Origin: Cichorium intybus
Taxonomy: Eukaryota > Streptophyta > Magnoliopsida > Asterales > Asteraceae
NCBI GenBank assembly: GCA_023525715.1
Contig: CM042017.1
Location: 80,496,357 to 80,560,356 of the forward strand
Direction of reading: 5' to 3'
Length of the DNA stretch: 64,000 nt
Below, piece after piece: positions 1 to 26,400 of this stretch; position 1 is the first letter of the stretch, and each line of letters begins with the position of its first letter. A program made the position numbers and the translations under genes. Under the pieces are notes generated by a model. The model was not told the DNA's origin, did no database searches, and saw only the letters and a program-made list of their open reading frames with translations.

Positions 1-200
1 ATTTCAGAATCATATATGATTAAGTGCTTAATAACAAGGTTTAATCACATGTGATTATATACATATAATAAGAAATTTTGTTTAAACATAAAAAATTCAT
101 TATGTACGTATTTGTAAATAAATAACATGTTTTTAATCACATGTGATTATGTGAATAACAAGGTTTAATCACATGTGATTGATGGAAAAACATATCACAT
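1..200 (-). repeat. CACATGTG palindrome array, left block (inverted)
   Basis: The block contains several copies of the 14-bp palindrome AATCACATGTGATT with linkers such as AATAAGAAATTT. These linkers are the reverse complement of those in the larger array at 2880-4680 (AAATTTCTTATTAT), so the block is inverted relative to it. It is cut by the window edge. No coding sequence is visible. Confidence 0.7.
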
Positions 201-1280
201 GTGATTGAAGAAATTCTAGTTAAGACATTTCATCGAATAACTTATGTGTACTTTTTCTACCATGTTGCTAATACAAGTAACAACTGCAATTTTGTGGTGT
301 CAAAATGTTTTATGTGTGCTAAGATGTTCTTTGAAACATTTCATCGAACACCTTTAGTGCGCTGCTTGTTTTGTTCGTTTTTTGACTTTCCCAATACCAT
401 TTAAAGTACCATGGCTGAAAAAATAGCTTTATATTAGAAACAATCAATAATCACTTGATCATTTGCACCTGTCACTACTAAGTGGGGCTTAGACACTGGC
501 AAATCAAGTAACTTTCCAACAAAAATCAGATGAATCCATTAGCTTTACAATAGATGCTACAAACAGAAATCTTTGATGCTGAAAGTTGCAACAAAATACA
601 TATCAATTTCCATTTTGAACTTATTAATTCCAAATCGTGACACTGGTTTTGGCAAATTTGGAACTTAGATTACATATTTCAATCTTGATCAAACGCTTAC
701 ATGCCTCAAATATTGCAACAATTGAGAGGAGGAACTATGACTAAGAAAAAGATAGTTTAATCTTGCTGATTGGAGTTCTCGCTTATATGGAGTTCAGCGA
801 CTAAAATTTCAAATTCACGATCCTTAATCATGCTGGTTAGGGGATATGTGAATGATCGTTTAATCTTAAATATAATCATAATACTCGCAATAAGGATCGC
901 GAATTAATTACAAGGCGGTAGAAACGACGAATTTGTACAAGAACATGATAGTTCGTAAAATTCACTGAGCACATTGATAGATTGTTACGAAGGCATTACC
1001 AGTAAGAAGGAGTGAGATGAAATTCAGAAACATCGGATGAAGTGGAAGAAACTGAATCTAAACTCGATGCCATCATCTTTCACTAAAATCCAAAGTTGTT
1101 TATACATCTTCGTTGCTGATCGTCCACAGAAGAGCAAGGGGAAGGTCTCATGGCTGACAAGACAGTAACGACGCCTGGAAAGGGTCCGATGGCTGGAAAC
1201 GAGACCAAAAGAAGCGGGAACTGAGAGAGAAGAGTTAGAGAGACAAAGAAGAGAGAATCATGACCTGTAATTGGAACTGG
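201..1280. other. No gene recognised
   Basis: AT-rich sequence with only short chance ORFs. I see no conserved protein motif, no RNA gene and no clear terminal repeats. Confidence 0.5.
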
Positions 1281-1409
1281 AACGGATCACACTCGATGTG
1301 CAACTGGTAGTAGTTGCGGTGGAGGGGGACGAATGGGGCATTTTGTAAAATTGTATGGTCAAAATTTGTTCTCGCGTTCTCATATCAATAATTGTTCTCA
1401 TTTTAACAT

Positions 1410-1413
<4 letters not shown>

Positions 1414-1505
<92 letters not shown>
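1414..1505. repeat. (TA)n microsatellite
   Basis: An essentially pure TA dinucleotide tract of about 92 bp that ends directly at the left end of the small MITE. Confidence 0.95.
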
Positions 1506-1830
<325 letters not shown>

Positions 1831-1980
1831 CATACAAACATACATACAGGGGAGGTTAAAATGAGAACAATTATTAAATTGAGAACATGAGAACAATTCT
1901 GGACCACGTAATTTTAAAAGAGGCCCCCATTCGCCCCTTGGTCAACCACACCAACAACCCCCATCCCAACCCATAATATG

Positions 1981-2879
1981 CGTTACTTGTAAACTGTAAT
2001 GCCTAGCCAATTCGTAAATCGGAAAATGACACACCGATTCATCGTAAACGTTAAACCTAGCAATCGGTTCGAATTTCATCGGCAAGAGAGACACCGATTG
2101 AGCTTTCTGATTTACAATACCATTAATGAGTACCTAGATTTACGATTCAATGGTCCCGTCTGCAACAACATACAACCCGTGTTGAATCTCCACCAAGATG
2201 ATGTTCACTTTGATTTGGGGACTTGACGTCGATTATTTTACCTGCAATTAGAGGTACACACTAATTAGAGGTGATCTTGTATATTGGCTGTCGATGTCTT
2301 TGGTGCTTGTTTTTTCTCGGTAAAAGTACTTGAATTAGTTGGTTTCAAGCTTGTAATTTTTTTTGGGAAAGTACGACGCAATTTAAATATACAAATTTCT
2401 TTGTTTTTTCTTTTAGGTTTTCTTAGATTAGAATGTAGCGCTTGACAGTAAGGATATGTTTTCTTTATTGAACAAATTAACTTGAGATGTTTAAATGGAA
2501 TTCAAGGTCCACTTTATGTACTTCGTTTCCTGATTTTTTTCCTTCAACCGTGTATGTGCCTTTGTATATCTATATATGTGTGTATGTTTTTATATGGATG
2601 TGTGTGAATTCAACATAATTAAAGTTTGTTGGGATGTGAATTAAACATATATATGAGATTAATTAGTTAATTTTGAGTATGCATGTAAGGTATTCGATCA
2701 TATGCTTGAAAGAGAAGTCAAATTGATTTAAGGTGTTTGTATATGTATGTATTAATTTGTATTTTTATAACATATATGTCAGATTAATTAATTAATTTGT
2801 ATGATATAAAAATACGGATATCCCACCTCATGAACCTATAACTCGAATATCGGTCATTGACCGATGTTAGTTAATTCTT
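1981..2879. other. No gene recognised
   Basis: A short open frame of 75 codons at 1999-2226 has no recognisable motif. The remainder is AT-rich and non-coding. Confidence 0.45.
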
Positions 2880-4680
2880 ATTATTTATGTTTAATCGCAT
2901 GCGATTAAACCATTTTATTCACATATGATTAAAACTTGTTAATCATATGTGATTAGTACATGCTACTCATAGGATTAGAACCTGTTATTCGCATATGAAT
3001 ATGCATATATCAAAATTTTTTATTTTTTTAATAATTTTTCTTATTATATGTATTCAATCACATGTGATTAAACCTTCTTATTCACATATGATTAAGCTAT
3101 TCACATGTAGTTAAAACATGTTATTCATTTGTAAATATGTACATAACGAATTTTTTATTTTGTAATTAACTTTTCTTATTATATGTATTTAATCACATGT
3201 GATTAAAAATTGTTGATCACATATGATTAAGCTATTCAAATGTGATAAAACCCTATTATTTTCACATGTTATTCATATATGAATATGCACATAACGAATT
3301 TTCTATTTCTTAATAATTTATTCACATATGATCAAAACCTGTTACTCACATCTAATTAGACCATGTTATTCACATGTGATTAGAACTTGTTATTCCCATG
3401 TGAATATGCTCAAATAGATTTTTAAATTTTTTTTCTTATTATATGTATTCAATTACATGTGATTAAAACATTTTGTTCATATGTGAATATGTACATAACA
3501 AAATTTTTATTTTTAAATAATTTTACTTATTATATGTATTTAATCACATGTGATTAAACATTGTTGATCACATATGATTAAACTATTCACATGTGATAAA
3601 ACCCTATTATTCACATGTGATTAAAACCTATTATTCATATGTGAATATGCACATAACAAAACTTTATTTCTTAATAATTTATTCACATACGATTAAAACA
3701 TATTACTCATAGGTTTTAATCACATGTGATTAAAACATGTTATTCATATATGAATATACATGGAAGGAATCTTTTATATCTTAATAATTTATTCACATAC
3801 TCACATGTAATTAGACCATACTATTCACATGTGATTAGAACTTGTTATTCGCGTGTGAATTTGCTCAAATAGATTTATTTTTTAATAATTTTTTCTTATT
3901 ATATGTATTCAATCACATGTGATTAAAACATGTTATTCATATTTAAATATGTACATAATGAATTTTTTATTTTTAAATAATTTTACTTATTATATATATT
4001 TAATCACATGTGATTAAACATTGTTGATCACACATGATTAAGCTACTCACATGTGATAAAACCCTATTATTCTTATGTGATTAAAAGCTGTTTTTCACAT
4101 GTGAATATACGCATAACGAATTTTTATTTCTTAATAATTTATTCACATATGATTAAAACATGTTACTCACATGTAATAAGATCATGCTATTTACATGTGA
4201 TTAGAACTTGTTATTCGCATGTGAATATGCTCAAATAGAATTTTTATTTTTATTTTTAATAAATTTTTATTATATGTATTCAATCACATGTGATAAAACA
4301 TGTTATTCATATATAAATATGTGCTTAATGAATTTTTATTTTTAAATAATTTTTCTTATTATATGTATTTAATCACATGTGATTAAAATTGTTGATCACA
4401 TATGATTAAGCTATTTACATGTGATAAAACTATATTATTCACATGTGATTAAAACCATGTTATTCACATAAAGTTAAGTTATTCACATGTGATTATAACA
4501 TGTTATTCATATGTAAATATGTACATAACAAATTTTTATTTTTAAAGAAATTTTCCTATCATATATACTTAATCACATGCGATTAAACATTGTTATTCAC
4601 ATATGATTAAACTATTCACATGTGATTAAACCTTATTATTCATATAATCATATCAGATTAAAAGTCTATCATTCACTTGT
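2880..4680 (+). repeat. CACATGTG palindrome array, main block
   Basis: Dozens of copies of AATCACATGTGATT or close variants recur at short, irregular spacing. They are organised in a larger unit of about 370-460 bp, marked by the phrase CTTATTATATGTATT near 3043, 3176, 3434, 3528, 3897, 3986, 4267 and 4358. The core CACATGTG is a perfect E-box palindrome, a class of site bound by plant bHLH proteins. No conserved protein is encoded. Confidence 0.85.
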
Positions 4681-5869
4681 AAATATGCACATGTGAACGG
4701 TGGGGTGGGATGGATCGGGAGTGAGTGGTAAAAAATTAAAAAAAATTGTTGGGTGGGGTGATGGTAAGGTAGGGGTGGGGGTGGTAAGGGTAAGGTAGGG
4801 TGGGGTGCTGGTTGGTCGGGTGGGGTGGGTTAGGGTGGGGTGGATCGAGAGTGAGTGGTAAAAAAATTTAAAAAAAAAATTGGTGGGCAGGGTGATGGTT
4901 GGGTGGGTGTTGGTTGGTGGGGTGGAGCGGGAGTGAGTGAAAAAACTTGGTGGGGGTGGGTAGGGTAGGGTGGGTAATGGTGGGTTGGGTGGAGCAGAAG
5001 TTGCTGGTAAAAAAAATTAATTTTTTTGTGGTGGGGTGGGGTAGGTGGGTAGGTGGGGTAACGTAGGTAGGGTAGGGTGGGTGTTGGTGGGTGGGGTGGA
5101 GCGTGATTGGGTGGTAAAAAACTTAAAATCTTTTTGGAGGGCGGGGTAGGGTAGGGTGACGTGGGGTGGGTACCGTAGGGTGGGTGCTGGTGGGTGGGGT
5201 GGAGCGGGAGTGGGTGGTAAAATATTAAAAATTTTATTTTTTTTGGTGGACGGGGTATGGTATGGTGGGGTGGCGTGGGTAGGTAGGGTTGGTCCTGGTG
5301 GGAAGGGTGGAGCGGGAGTGTGAAAAAAAATAAAAAAAAATTGGTGGGCGAGGGGTGGGGTAGGGTAGGGTAGGGTGGGGTGGGTATGGTAGGGTGGGTG
5401 CTGGAGGGTGGGGTGGAGCGGAAGTGGGTGGTAAAAAAATTGAATTTATTTTTGGTGGCGGGGTAGGTGGGTAAGGTGGGTAGGTAGGGTGGGTGCTGGT
5501 TGGTGGGGTGGAGTGGGTGTGGATGGTAAAAAAAATTGTTTTTTTTTGGTTGGCGAGGTAGCGTATGGTAGGGTGGAATGGGGTGGGTAGAGTAGGGTGG
5601 GTGCTGGTGGATGGGGTGGAGCGGAATTGGGTGGTAAAAAAATTAAATTTTTTTTGGTGGGCGGGGAGGGTGTGGTGGGGTAGGGTTGGCGTGGGGTGGG
5701 TAGGGTAGGGTGGGTGCTGGTGGGTAGGGTGGAGCGGGAGTGGTTCGTAAAAAAATAAAATTTTTTTGGTGGGGGGGGGGGGTGTATGGTAGGATGGGGT
5801 GGGTGAGATGGAGCGGGAGTGAGTCGGGTAAAATGGATTAGCGGTGGATAAGGGACGTGGTGGAGATGG

Positions 5870-6988
<1,119 letters not shown>

Positions 6989-7544
6989 TATACCTAATAA
7001 ATAAAAATAACTTTTGCCACGTGTCATTTCCTGGTATTTTTAATTTTCTTAAAAAATCGTATTTTGTCCGTCCGTTTCTCGCTTTCTCCATCCGTTTCCG
7101 TTTTTTCTTGCTGAAATCAAGTTCTAAAATTCAAACACACCATGAATTCGTGGATGTTATTTCTGGAAATTAAGTTCACAACTCAAATCCTCCCAAAGAT
7201 TTACGCCTCTGCCTAGTATTCTCTATCTCTTCATCTATATACCTCCAATTGACTAATGTGTTGTGTTGAATAACTTCATCAACATCTATTGATATTAAAA
7301 TGTTTCCGCCACCACTGGAAATGCTGCTTCTTCCTCTTTCGAACCCTCTCAATCAATTCAATTTCATCTGTAAGAAATACCCAAGCAATTATCTCCTGCC
7401 CAATTTGGTTATGCGGCTGTTAACAATTTCTTTATACACAGTAACAACGTTGCTTTCGTTAATGGCACTCCCACCGCCACTTGAAGGGTATAAATGAATC
7501 CTAATTTCACCTTTCAATTCGATCATTAATTAATCAATAATAGG

Positions 7545-7765
7545 CGCGTCGGTGAATCGGAGAAGTATTTACTCAATCGGCACAAGGAGAACCACTTCAC
7601 CGTCGGTGAAATTGTCCGTGACTTCATCATCGGCGTCTCCGATGGCCTTACCGTTCCCTTCGCTCTTGCGGCTGGGCTCTCCGGTGCTAATGCTTCGTCT
7701 TCCATCATCCTCAACGCCGGCATAGCGGAGGTCGCTGCTGGTGCTATCTCTATGGGACTCAGCGG
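7545..7765 (+). pseudogene. Captured exon of a vacuolar iron transporter (VIT1/CCC1 family)
   Basis: Read in frame from 7545, the piece encodes NRHKENHFTVGEIVRDFIIG, then VSDGLTVPFALAAGL, then SGANASSSIILNAGIAEVAA and GAISMGLSG. This is the signature of the first exon of plant VIT1-type Fe/Mn vacuolar transporters, covering a cytosolic N-terminus and the first membrane segment. A splice-acceptor-like AG precedes it and a GT donor follows (AGCGG/GTAAAA). Downstream VIT exons are absent, so no transporter can be made. It lies wholly inside Helitron 1. The family call is confident. Whether the piece is still spliced into transcripts is unknown. Confidence 0.8.
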
Positions 7766-8211
7766 GTAAAACAAGTTTATTTCATTGCTATGATTTTAGG
7801 TTTAATTGGTTGATTTCATTAGCAAATACTCCAAATACATCATTCGAACACGAGACAATGGACTTCTTATATTGTAATCAGAAGGGTATTTTCGGAGGAA
7901 ATAGAAGGATCACCATTCGGGAATTCTTCACTTTTTCCGGTGACATCCACTACATTTAAATCAAAAAGTAATTTTATAACAAGCTCCCCACTTCCTTAAT
8001 TTTACGTCATCTTAATTCGTTTATAAAAAATTTACAGTGGAAGTGATACCACACAACATGCTTTTGTTACTTTCAAGGATCGATTATGTTGTATGTCTGG
8101 TTTTGTGTGTATACAAATAAAATAGTCTACAATTTTTTTAATCAATAGTTGGTTTTGTGTTGGGTTTCAATTATGTTCGTTCTAACAAATTTTACTTTAT
8201 GACCATTGCAG

Positions 8212-8354
8212 GATGAAAATGGCTACATTGTGTGTGATGAAGATGGTGAACCATTAATACAAACAGATGGAACCAGATTTATATCTGAAGATATAGCTGT
8301 TTTAGTCCCACACGACTTTTTTGATGCAAAGTTTATAAAAGATCAAATTACGAG
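8212..8354 (+). pseudogene. Captured exon, probable RNA-dependent RNA polymerase (RDR3/4/5-like)
   Basis: The exon is bounded by an AG acceptor (TTGCAG/GATGAA) and a GT donor (ACGAG/GTTAAA). It encodes GYIVCDEDGEPLIQTDGTRF, then ISEDIAVLVPHDFFDAKF and IKDQ. The TDGTRFISEDIA stretch resembles the region of plant gamma-clade RDR proteins just before the catalytic core. This comes from memory of the family, and a search could assign another one. The metal-binding catalytic motif is not present. The piece sits in Helitron 1, downstream of the iron-transporter exon and in the same orientation. Confidence 0.45.
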
Positions 8355-8438
8355 GTTAAAATTGACTTCTCAGTTAACTTTATTTCATCCCTGTTAATTT
8401 ACACTTTTAACTTTCTTTAATATGTTTCCAATTGACAG

Positions 8439-9564
8439 AAGTTTGACTTTGTCCAACCTGAGATTGGATCCCATGGAGGAAGGGATGTTCCGGTTAAAGA
8501 TTCGGTAACTAATATAATTGCTTCATAATTTATCTGTTTCTTTTAAAGAATTTGATTAACAGTAACAATATTTGGTTTAATTGTAATTTTACCAGCCTTT
8601 GCTGATACAATGTTGCTTGTATAACGAGGGTTCTGCTGTAATAAACATATGATACTATTTGTATTTTAATTTTGTTTCAATGAACTTTATGAAGGTTTTG
8701 TAGCACACTTTGAATCTAGGTGAAGGCCTTCACCACCACCACCACCCTTCCTCCGTGCCACAGCCCACACCATAACTGTTATACAGCTACCGACATCACA
8801 TCACCGCAAAAATTAGTACTTAACCCCTTATTTACATTCACACCTCACTTTATTCTCCCTATAAACCCATACATTTTTCATTGATCCCGTGTTGTGGAGG
8901 CAACAAAGACGAAAAGGAATCCATATTAAGCTGAACAAAGTTCAGAAATCTTCCCAAATCAAATGTAATCAAAATGTGCCTTTAACAATAAAGTATTATG
9001 AAGGAATATCAGTGTGACTTAGAGGAATTTTTCATACGAACACCAAAAAACCAAACTCTAAAATCATCGAATCGCTCCTCCAGGTTTGTAAACCTGATTT
9101 TACACCTAACTCCAACCCTTAAACTTTTCGTTTGTGTTGCCCAAGTTATCGGTTTCAATTAAAAACCTCATGTTTTAAAATAATATGTGTTTATTTTCCT
9201 GGGATTAATTTGAGATTTATGACTACTTAATGAAATGATTATTAGTTTTTGATTGATATTCTTCAACTTTGGTTGCATCTTTCTCATAAAATTCTTGGGG
9301 TGATTTTTTTTATTTTGCTTTCAGAGATTGTATGTCTCCATCCAATTTAATTGGGAACTACCCACACATGGTTGTGATGGGAAGTGGACGAGCTTTTGGA
9401 TTCCTTGTGGTAATTATTAAATGAATTTATTTTCGTTATAATTAACATTCGAATAATAGTACAAAATATATGAACTTCATGTTGGCATTTTTATTAGGAT
9501 GGAAGGATGATTTTGGCTCACTTGTGTGATGAACCCAAGGGACTAAAAACCAGTATGTGCATGG
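8439..9564 (+). other. Further exon-like pieces inside Helitron 1
   Basis: Three short stretches look like exons with AG/GT borders. One is at 8439-8504. One, near 9325-9411, contains NYPHMVVMGSGRAFGFLV. One, near 9500-9563, contains DGRMILAHLCDEPKGLKTS. They lie between AT-rich intron-like sequence. I do not recognise the source gene, and they may belong to one captured gene or several. Confidence 0.35.
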
Positions 9565-9767
9565 TAAGTTCTTAATTTTAAATCATTATATTATTTGAAC
9601 ACAGCGATCGTAATTCCTAACTAAAACCAACAAAATGTATCTTATTATATAAAATATCAAAATAAACAAATATCAAATGACAATTTTATCGTCTGCAATA
9701 CTGATATTTTTCATATTATTTTATATATTTTTTAATCAACCCGTGTATTATATGGTTTCTAACCTAG

Positions 9768-10756
9768 TATATATATATATATATATATACTAAATGGAAA
9801 AGAAGGTATGGATACTTTAAACAGAAAAACAATTTCCATGTTTCACGTGGTTTCTTGTGAAGAATTACATCTGAAGGAGAGAAGAAAGAATAAGATGCGG
9901 TGGGGGTATTTTTTTTCATGACGAGTTGGTGTAAATCTCGGTGGGTTTTTGAGAAAGAGAGGGAGAGAGATGTAGGGTTGGGTGGTGAATTTTTTTTTTA
10001 ATTATTAAAAAATTTAAACGGATAAAAAGAAAAAAGAACTATTCAAACCTCACCTTATTACAACTATTCTGAAATTTGAAGTTTAATTCATAAATATTAA
10101 AAAATGTAAAAAAGATAGAAATATAACTATAATTCATATTTTCAAGTTTTTGTCAAAATTGCCAAATGAGAATAGCGGATCACGCCATCACCGCCCGTTG
10201 AAAACCCTTCCCCAATCCGACGTAAACCTTATTCAAGCTGTTAAATCTCACATTCATCTCTTCTTCGTCGTCGGCACCATCATCTCGCCATCTCCGCCCA
10301 TCGTTCCACGTCGTTGTCGCCCTACGCTACGACGTTGCAGACTCGAACGCACAAGCCTGTTAAAGCTCGCGTTCTAGACTCGAACTCGCTCCAGATTCAG
10401 ACTCGAACTCTCGAAGGTACGGTTCTCTGCTGAATCAGTTTGATATTACTTCATTGTAACTGGAATTGTATGATCAACTTTAACAGTAAACAGAACTATT
10501 CAAGCCTGACCTTATTGCAACTATTTTGAAATTTGAGACCTAATTACCAAATTGTTTAGTCTCACATTCATCGATCTCTTCTTTATTGGAATCCAAGCTA
10601 ATAACACTATTAGCTTCGATTTGTTGTTTCAATTTATCAGAGTACCCTCTCTGTAGAAATTGTTCCACCGCATTAATATTCTACGCCTAAATTTTCAATT
10701 TTTAGCTATTTAATTCAAAGCTGAAAGAGCAACACACACACACACACACACACACA

Positions 10757-10787
<31 letters not shown>

Positions 10788-11880
10788 ATTGCTATTCATG
10801 TATACACACTCTATCTTCTCTTTCTCTCTATACTTCCCTTTCCCAACTCGTTTTTTTAGTTTTTGATTCTGTATAGCGACATTAATGTGTGTTACTATAT
10901 GCCCCCCATCTTCAAGTATTTAATTGGATGGTTTCTTCAAAGTTAAGAAAAAAAATGGCAACAATGCTATAATTGGATAAATTTTTCGAAGTACAATGCT
11001 GTGATAGAAAGAAATTAAAGTGGGATAAAGCGATGAAAGTATGTTGCTATTGCTTGCATTTTGTGATAAATACTAATATAGACAAATTTTCATAACAAAA
11101 AACCTGTGTAGGTTCCCCTACAATGGAGCTTGCAATAAAACTCCTTCCATTGACAACAAGTAAACTACCCTTGCATACAATTACCAAAGAGTACTATTCA
11201 GAATTGTCATCATTTGTAAGCTCTTCATATTTACCACATCAACTATCATTCATTACTCATTAGTGCCTTTTCTGTATGTAATTTCAAATAGTATTTTAAT
11301 GTAACCAATCATTTTGTTTGAAGCATTTCATCTTCTAGCTTTATTTATCTTTCAAGATTATAAAGCAACTAGTTGCTTGGTACTATAAGGCTCCTGTTCT
11401 AGAGAAAACAAAACATTTGTGAAAAAATTTCCAATTCCGAAAATTTCCCAGCTAGATGAGTTGAAACAGAACATCAACGAGACCAATGGAGAAACCATGG
11501 TTGCAGAATATCAAGATAAGGTCGAGAATGATGGAGGGGCAGAAAGGTAATATGTGACATGTTTGAATCTTCATCTTTATTATTGCTATTCCTCATTTAT
11601 GTTTGAATTTTGCTAGGTTAATTTATTTATTCACCATTAGTTTCAATATTTCTGTTTCATTTGTTTCAAATCAAGTTACCTTCAAATAAAGTATCCACCC
11701 ATCGTTTTTGTATTATATGGTAAAAAAACAAAAAATACATCAATATTCAACTTATAATATTATTTCCAACTAATATCAAAGAAAGATAAATTCAAGGATT
11801 CGGTATCAACGAAAGACTTGACATAACAAACAAATCCCTAATATACACACATTCAACCGTATACAACTAATCATTTTCCA
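9768..11880. other. Intergenic, with possible plus-strand exons
   Basis: Two stretches look weakly genic. At 10150-10420 there is a C-rich frame followed by a GT donor (CGAAG/GTACGG). At about 11123-11548 exon-like frames encode MELAIKLLPLTTSKLPLHTI and, further on, FPIPKISQLDELKQNINETN followed by a GT (AAAG/GTAATA). I recognise no family. They might be a small gene converging on the desaturase, or another captured fragment. Confidence 0.3.
10732..10785. repeat. Compound (CA)n(CT)n microsatellite
   Basis: About 13 CA units switch directly to about 14 CT units. Confidence 0.95.
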
Positions 11881-11989
11881 ATGTTTATTTTATTTAAAAA
11901 TCAGTTTTATGTTATACACAAACCGTTCATTCGAACATATTATATGTTTATTTTATTTAAAGATCAGTTTTATATTATAAACAAACCGT

Positions 11990-12006
<17 letters not shown>
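11881..12006. repeat. 63-bp tandem duplication overlapping the desaturase stop codon
   Basis: Two copies (11881-11943 and 11944-12006) share ATGTTTATTTTATTTAAA, ATCAGTTTTAT and CAAACCGTTCAT, with a few substitutions. The desaturase stop codon and last few codons lie in the second copy, so the duplication extended or reset the 3' end of the gene. Confidence 0.8.
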
Positions 12007-23024
<11,018 letters not shown>

Positions 23025-23450
23025 ATTTTTCTATTGTGGAAAAGTTTGTGTGTTCCTAGTGGCATGTGGGTATAAATAGCTAAACATTAGGGGTTCAATG
23101 CGTCTAATTAAATATTACAAAATTACATGTCTCTCGTAAGGGTTAGCTTTGTTTTTTCAAAAAGCACCCAGCTTTAGTAAAAAGTATACGTAAGATGCTC
23201 TTCTATGGAAATATTATGATAATGGTGGTGAAAATTGTGTATAATTTAATCAAGGAGAAATGTGAAATATTTACTAATAATTTGACTATATTTTTATTCG
23301 GTTCATCTAAATCAATAAAATCTTATAAAATACAATAAGTTATATAATAAAACTGTATGTTCAATAATAAATTTATTATGTCCATTGGTAAAAAAGTAAA
23401 TATAAATAAGTTTTTTTTTCAAAAAAAAAAAAGGTTTTTAGAAACCTATA
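23025..23450. promoter_or_regulatory. Upstream region of the desaturase gene
   Basis: About 430 bp between the desaturase ATG and the copia LTR. A TATTTATA motif on the minus strand near 23070 could serve as a weak TATA box, about 45 bp before the ATG. No other element was recognised. Confidence 0.35.
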
Positions 23451-26400
23451 TGTTAGCGGAATATTTATTGTTGTACGTCTAGATATGTATAACCCAATTA
23501 CTTTGATAGGCCTCTTTGTAATATACGGCCCTTTATGTATTTGTATTTATTCACTTCGTTAATGAGAAATTGTTTTCATGAAGAAATTACTGACTTTCAT
23601 GGTATCAGAGCAACGTAATCTCTCCTAAATTCTTGCTCCCCCTGAAACCCTAGCCGTCGGCACTGTTCTTGCCGGCCTTTCTCTCATCCCTTCTTCTTTG
23701 TTCTACATCTTTTTGTCGCACCTTCTCTAGTTCACGATGACCGGAACGTCTTCTCCCGCCGTCTTCGACAAACCTACTTCCACGATCAACATAAAACATG
23801 TCGTCCCTATGGTCCTAGATCTTGATCACATGATATTTGGCGTGAACTGTTCAAGATTCATTGCATCGGGTATGGTGTGGATCACCACCTTGAGTCGCCT
23901 ACGGAAGGAACCGTACCGGCTGCTGAGAAAGCCGAGTGGAAACGTGCGGATTCCATTGTAAAATCTTGGCTTTATGGTACTATATCTCAGTCCTTACTTC
24001 ACATGATCTTCGAGAAGCAAGCTTCTGCATTCGAGGTTTGGCACAGCCTTGAAAAGTTTGTCCGCGATGACAAGGCATCAAAGATCATACAACTTGATAA
24101 CGAGCTCCGTAATATCAAGATCAGTGACTCCTCTATCACTACATATTGTAACCGTATCAAGTCTCTTGCCGACCAACTCGACAACATGGATGCAAAGGTT
24201 CCCGAAACCAATCTCGATTCCTACACGTTAAACGGATTGTCTCCGAAATTCCGCTATATAGCTACTACTATTTGTCATCGTGACCCTCTAACTTTGTTTT
24301 GGGAGACCCGTTCAATGCTTGTGCTTGAGGAACAACAAATGTTGCGAGATGATAAAAACCTACCTGCCGTGACCCACACCGATCACGCGTCTTCTCCCAC
24401 TCTTCTTGCTGCCGATTCTACCTCACAATCTTCTCACCGAAACAATTATCGTGGTGGTGGTGGTGGCGGCCGGAATAACCGCGGTAGGGGGCCGGAAGGC
24501 ACGGTGGTCGCCAAAATTCTGTTTCAGATAAAATAATATTTTTCCGTCATCTGTTCTAGTTGGGGACGGATCATCTATACCTGTTACTAAAATCCGCCAC
24601 ACAACTCTTCTGTTGCTTATCGCACCTTAACTCTTAAAAACATGTTGATCACCCCTCAAATCATTAAAAAATCTTATTTCTGTTTGTCGTTTTGTTCGTG
24701 AAAATATATGCGCTATTGAATTTGACCCTTTTGGTTTTTCTGTGAAGGACTATCGGACCCGTCAAATTCTAATGCGATGCGATAGCACCGGTGACGTCTA
24801 TCCTGTTACAACACCAACTCCTTAAGTTTTTTCTTCCATTGCTTCGTCTCTTTGGCATCAACGCCTTGGTCATCCCGGTCATCACGTCATGAAGCATTTA
24901 GTTAACAAACATTTTATTTCATGTCCCGTTAATAAAAATTCTAGTTTATGTCATGCATGTTAAATGGGCAAACATGTTAAATTGCCCTTTAGTTTATCTG
25001 AGTCTGTTACCCATTCTCCTTTTGAAATTGTGCATTCTGATGTTTGGACATCCGATTGCGAGTATTAGTAGCATTAAATATTATGTTATATTTCTTGATA
25101 ATCATTCTCATTTTTTGCGGGTATATCCTCTTCGTGCGAAATCTAATGTGTTCTCTAAATTTTTGCATTTTCTCACATTTGTTCAAAATCAATTTCAAAC
25201 TGACATCAAAGCTTTTCAATGTGAGAACGGGGTTGAATATGATAATCAAAACTTTCGAAAATTATTTGATGCAAATGGCATTAAAATGCGTTTCTCTTGT
25301 CCTCACACTTTGCAACAAAATGTAAAGCTGAGCGCATGCTTCGAACTATAAAATAATGTCATACGAAGTCTTCTGTTTCATGCCCGTATTCCTCCCACAT
25401 ATTGGGTTGAAGCGCTTCACATGGCAACACATCTCTTTAACATTCTTCCCACCACCGCCCTCAATAATGATGCTCATTTCCATAAACTCTTCAACAAACA
25501 ACCCTCTTATTCTCACTTACGGGTTTTCGGGTACCTCTGCTTTCCACATATTGTCACTCCTCACAAACTATCACCAAAATCCACTCCTTGTATCTTTCAT
25601 GGCTATCCCTCAACCACAAGGGCCACCGGTGTCTCAACCTTCACACAAACCAAATAATTATCTCTCGACATGTTGTCTTTGATGAAATGGTTTTCCCGTT
25701 TGGCTCCATGACTCCAAACACATCTCCCTCTTACTATTTCCTTGAACACATAGATCCTCCTACCCCTCCGTTGTCATCCGTTTCTCCTCAGAAGGATGGA
25801 TCGTCTGAGGCATGTTATCCTCACGAAACTGCCTCTCTGTCTAACCTCTCTCCTCCGAGGGCGGCTCTACCGCCTCTACCACTCCTCCACCCCAGTCAGT
25901 CACCATCTATACCACCTCCCACCCCTCACCCTCTCCCTTGCCTACCCCTCATTCTATGCTCACTCGTGCGAAACGTGGCATCTTTAAGCCAATTCAGAAA
26001 CTCAACCTTTATGTGATTCCTTTTCTCCTATCCCTAAGACTTATGCACAGGCCTTTAATGATCCTAACTGGCTAAACGCAATGACGGATGAATATTCTGC
26101 TCTTATCTCTAATCAGACTTGGGTTCTTATACCTTGTCTATCGAATGCTAACATCATAAATTGCATTTGGTTGTTCAAAAAGAAGCTTAATGCAGATGGC
26201 TCTTTGTTGCACTATAAGGCTCGTCTTGTTGCCAACGGACGAAGTGAATGACCAAGCATTGATTGTGATGAGACCTTCAATCCCGTGGTCAAACCTGCCA
26301 CTATTCGCACAGTTCTTAGCGTTATCGTCACACATAAGTGGCTTATTCGACAACTTGATGTGAAGAATGCTTTTCTTCATGGCCACTTACAGGAAAATGT

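Noticed and set aside
2880..4680. CRISPR-like array of short palindromic repeats
   Set aside because: Repeat spacing is irregular, linkers are themselves repetitive rather than unique, there are no cas genes, and the sequence is eukaryotic.
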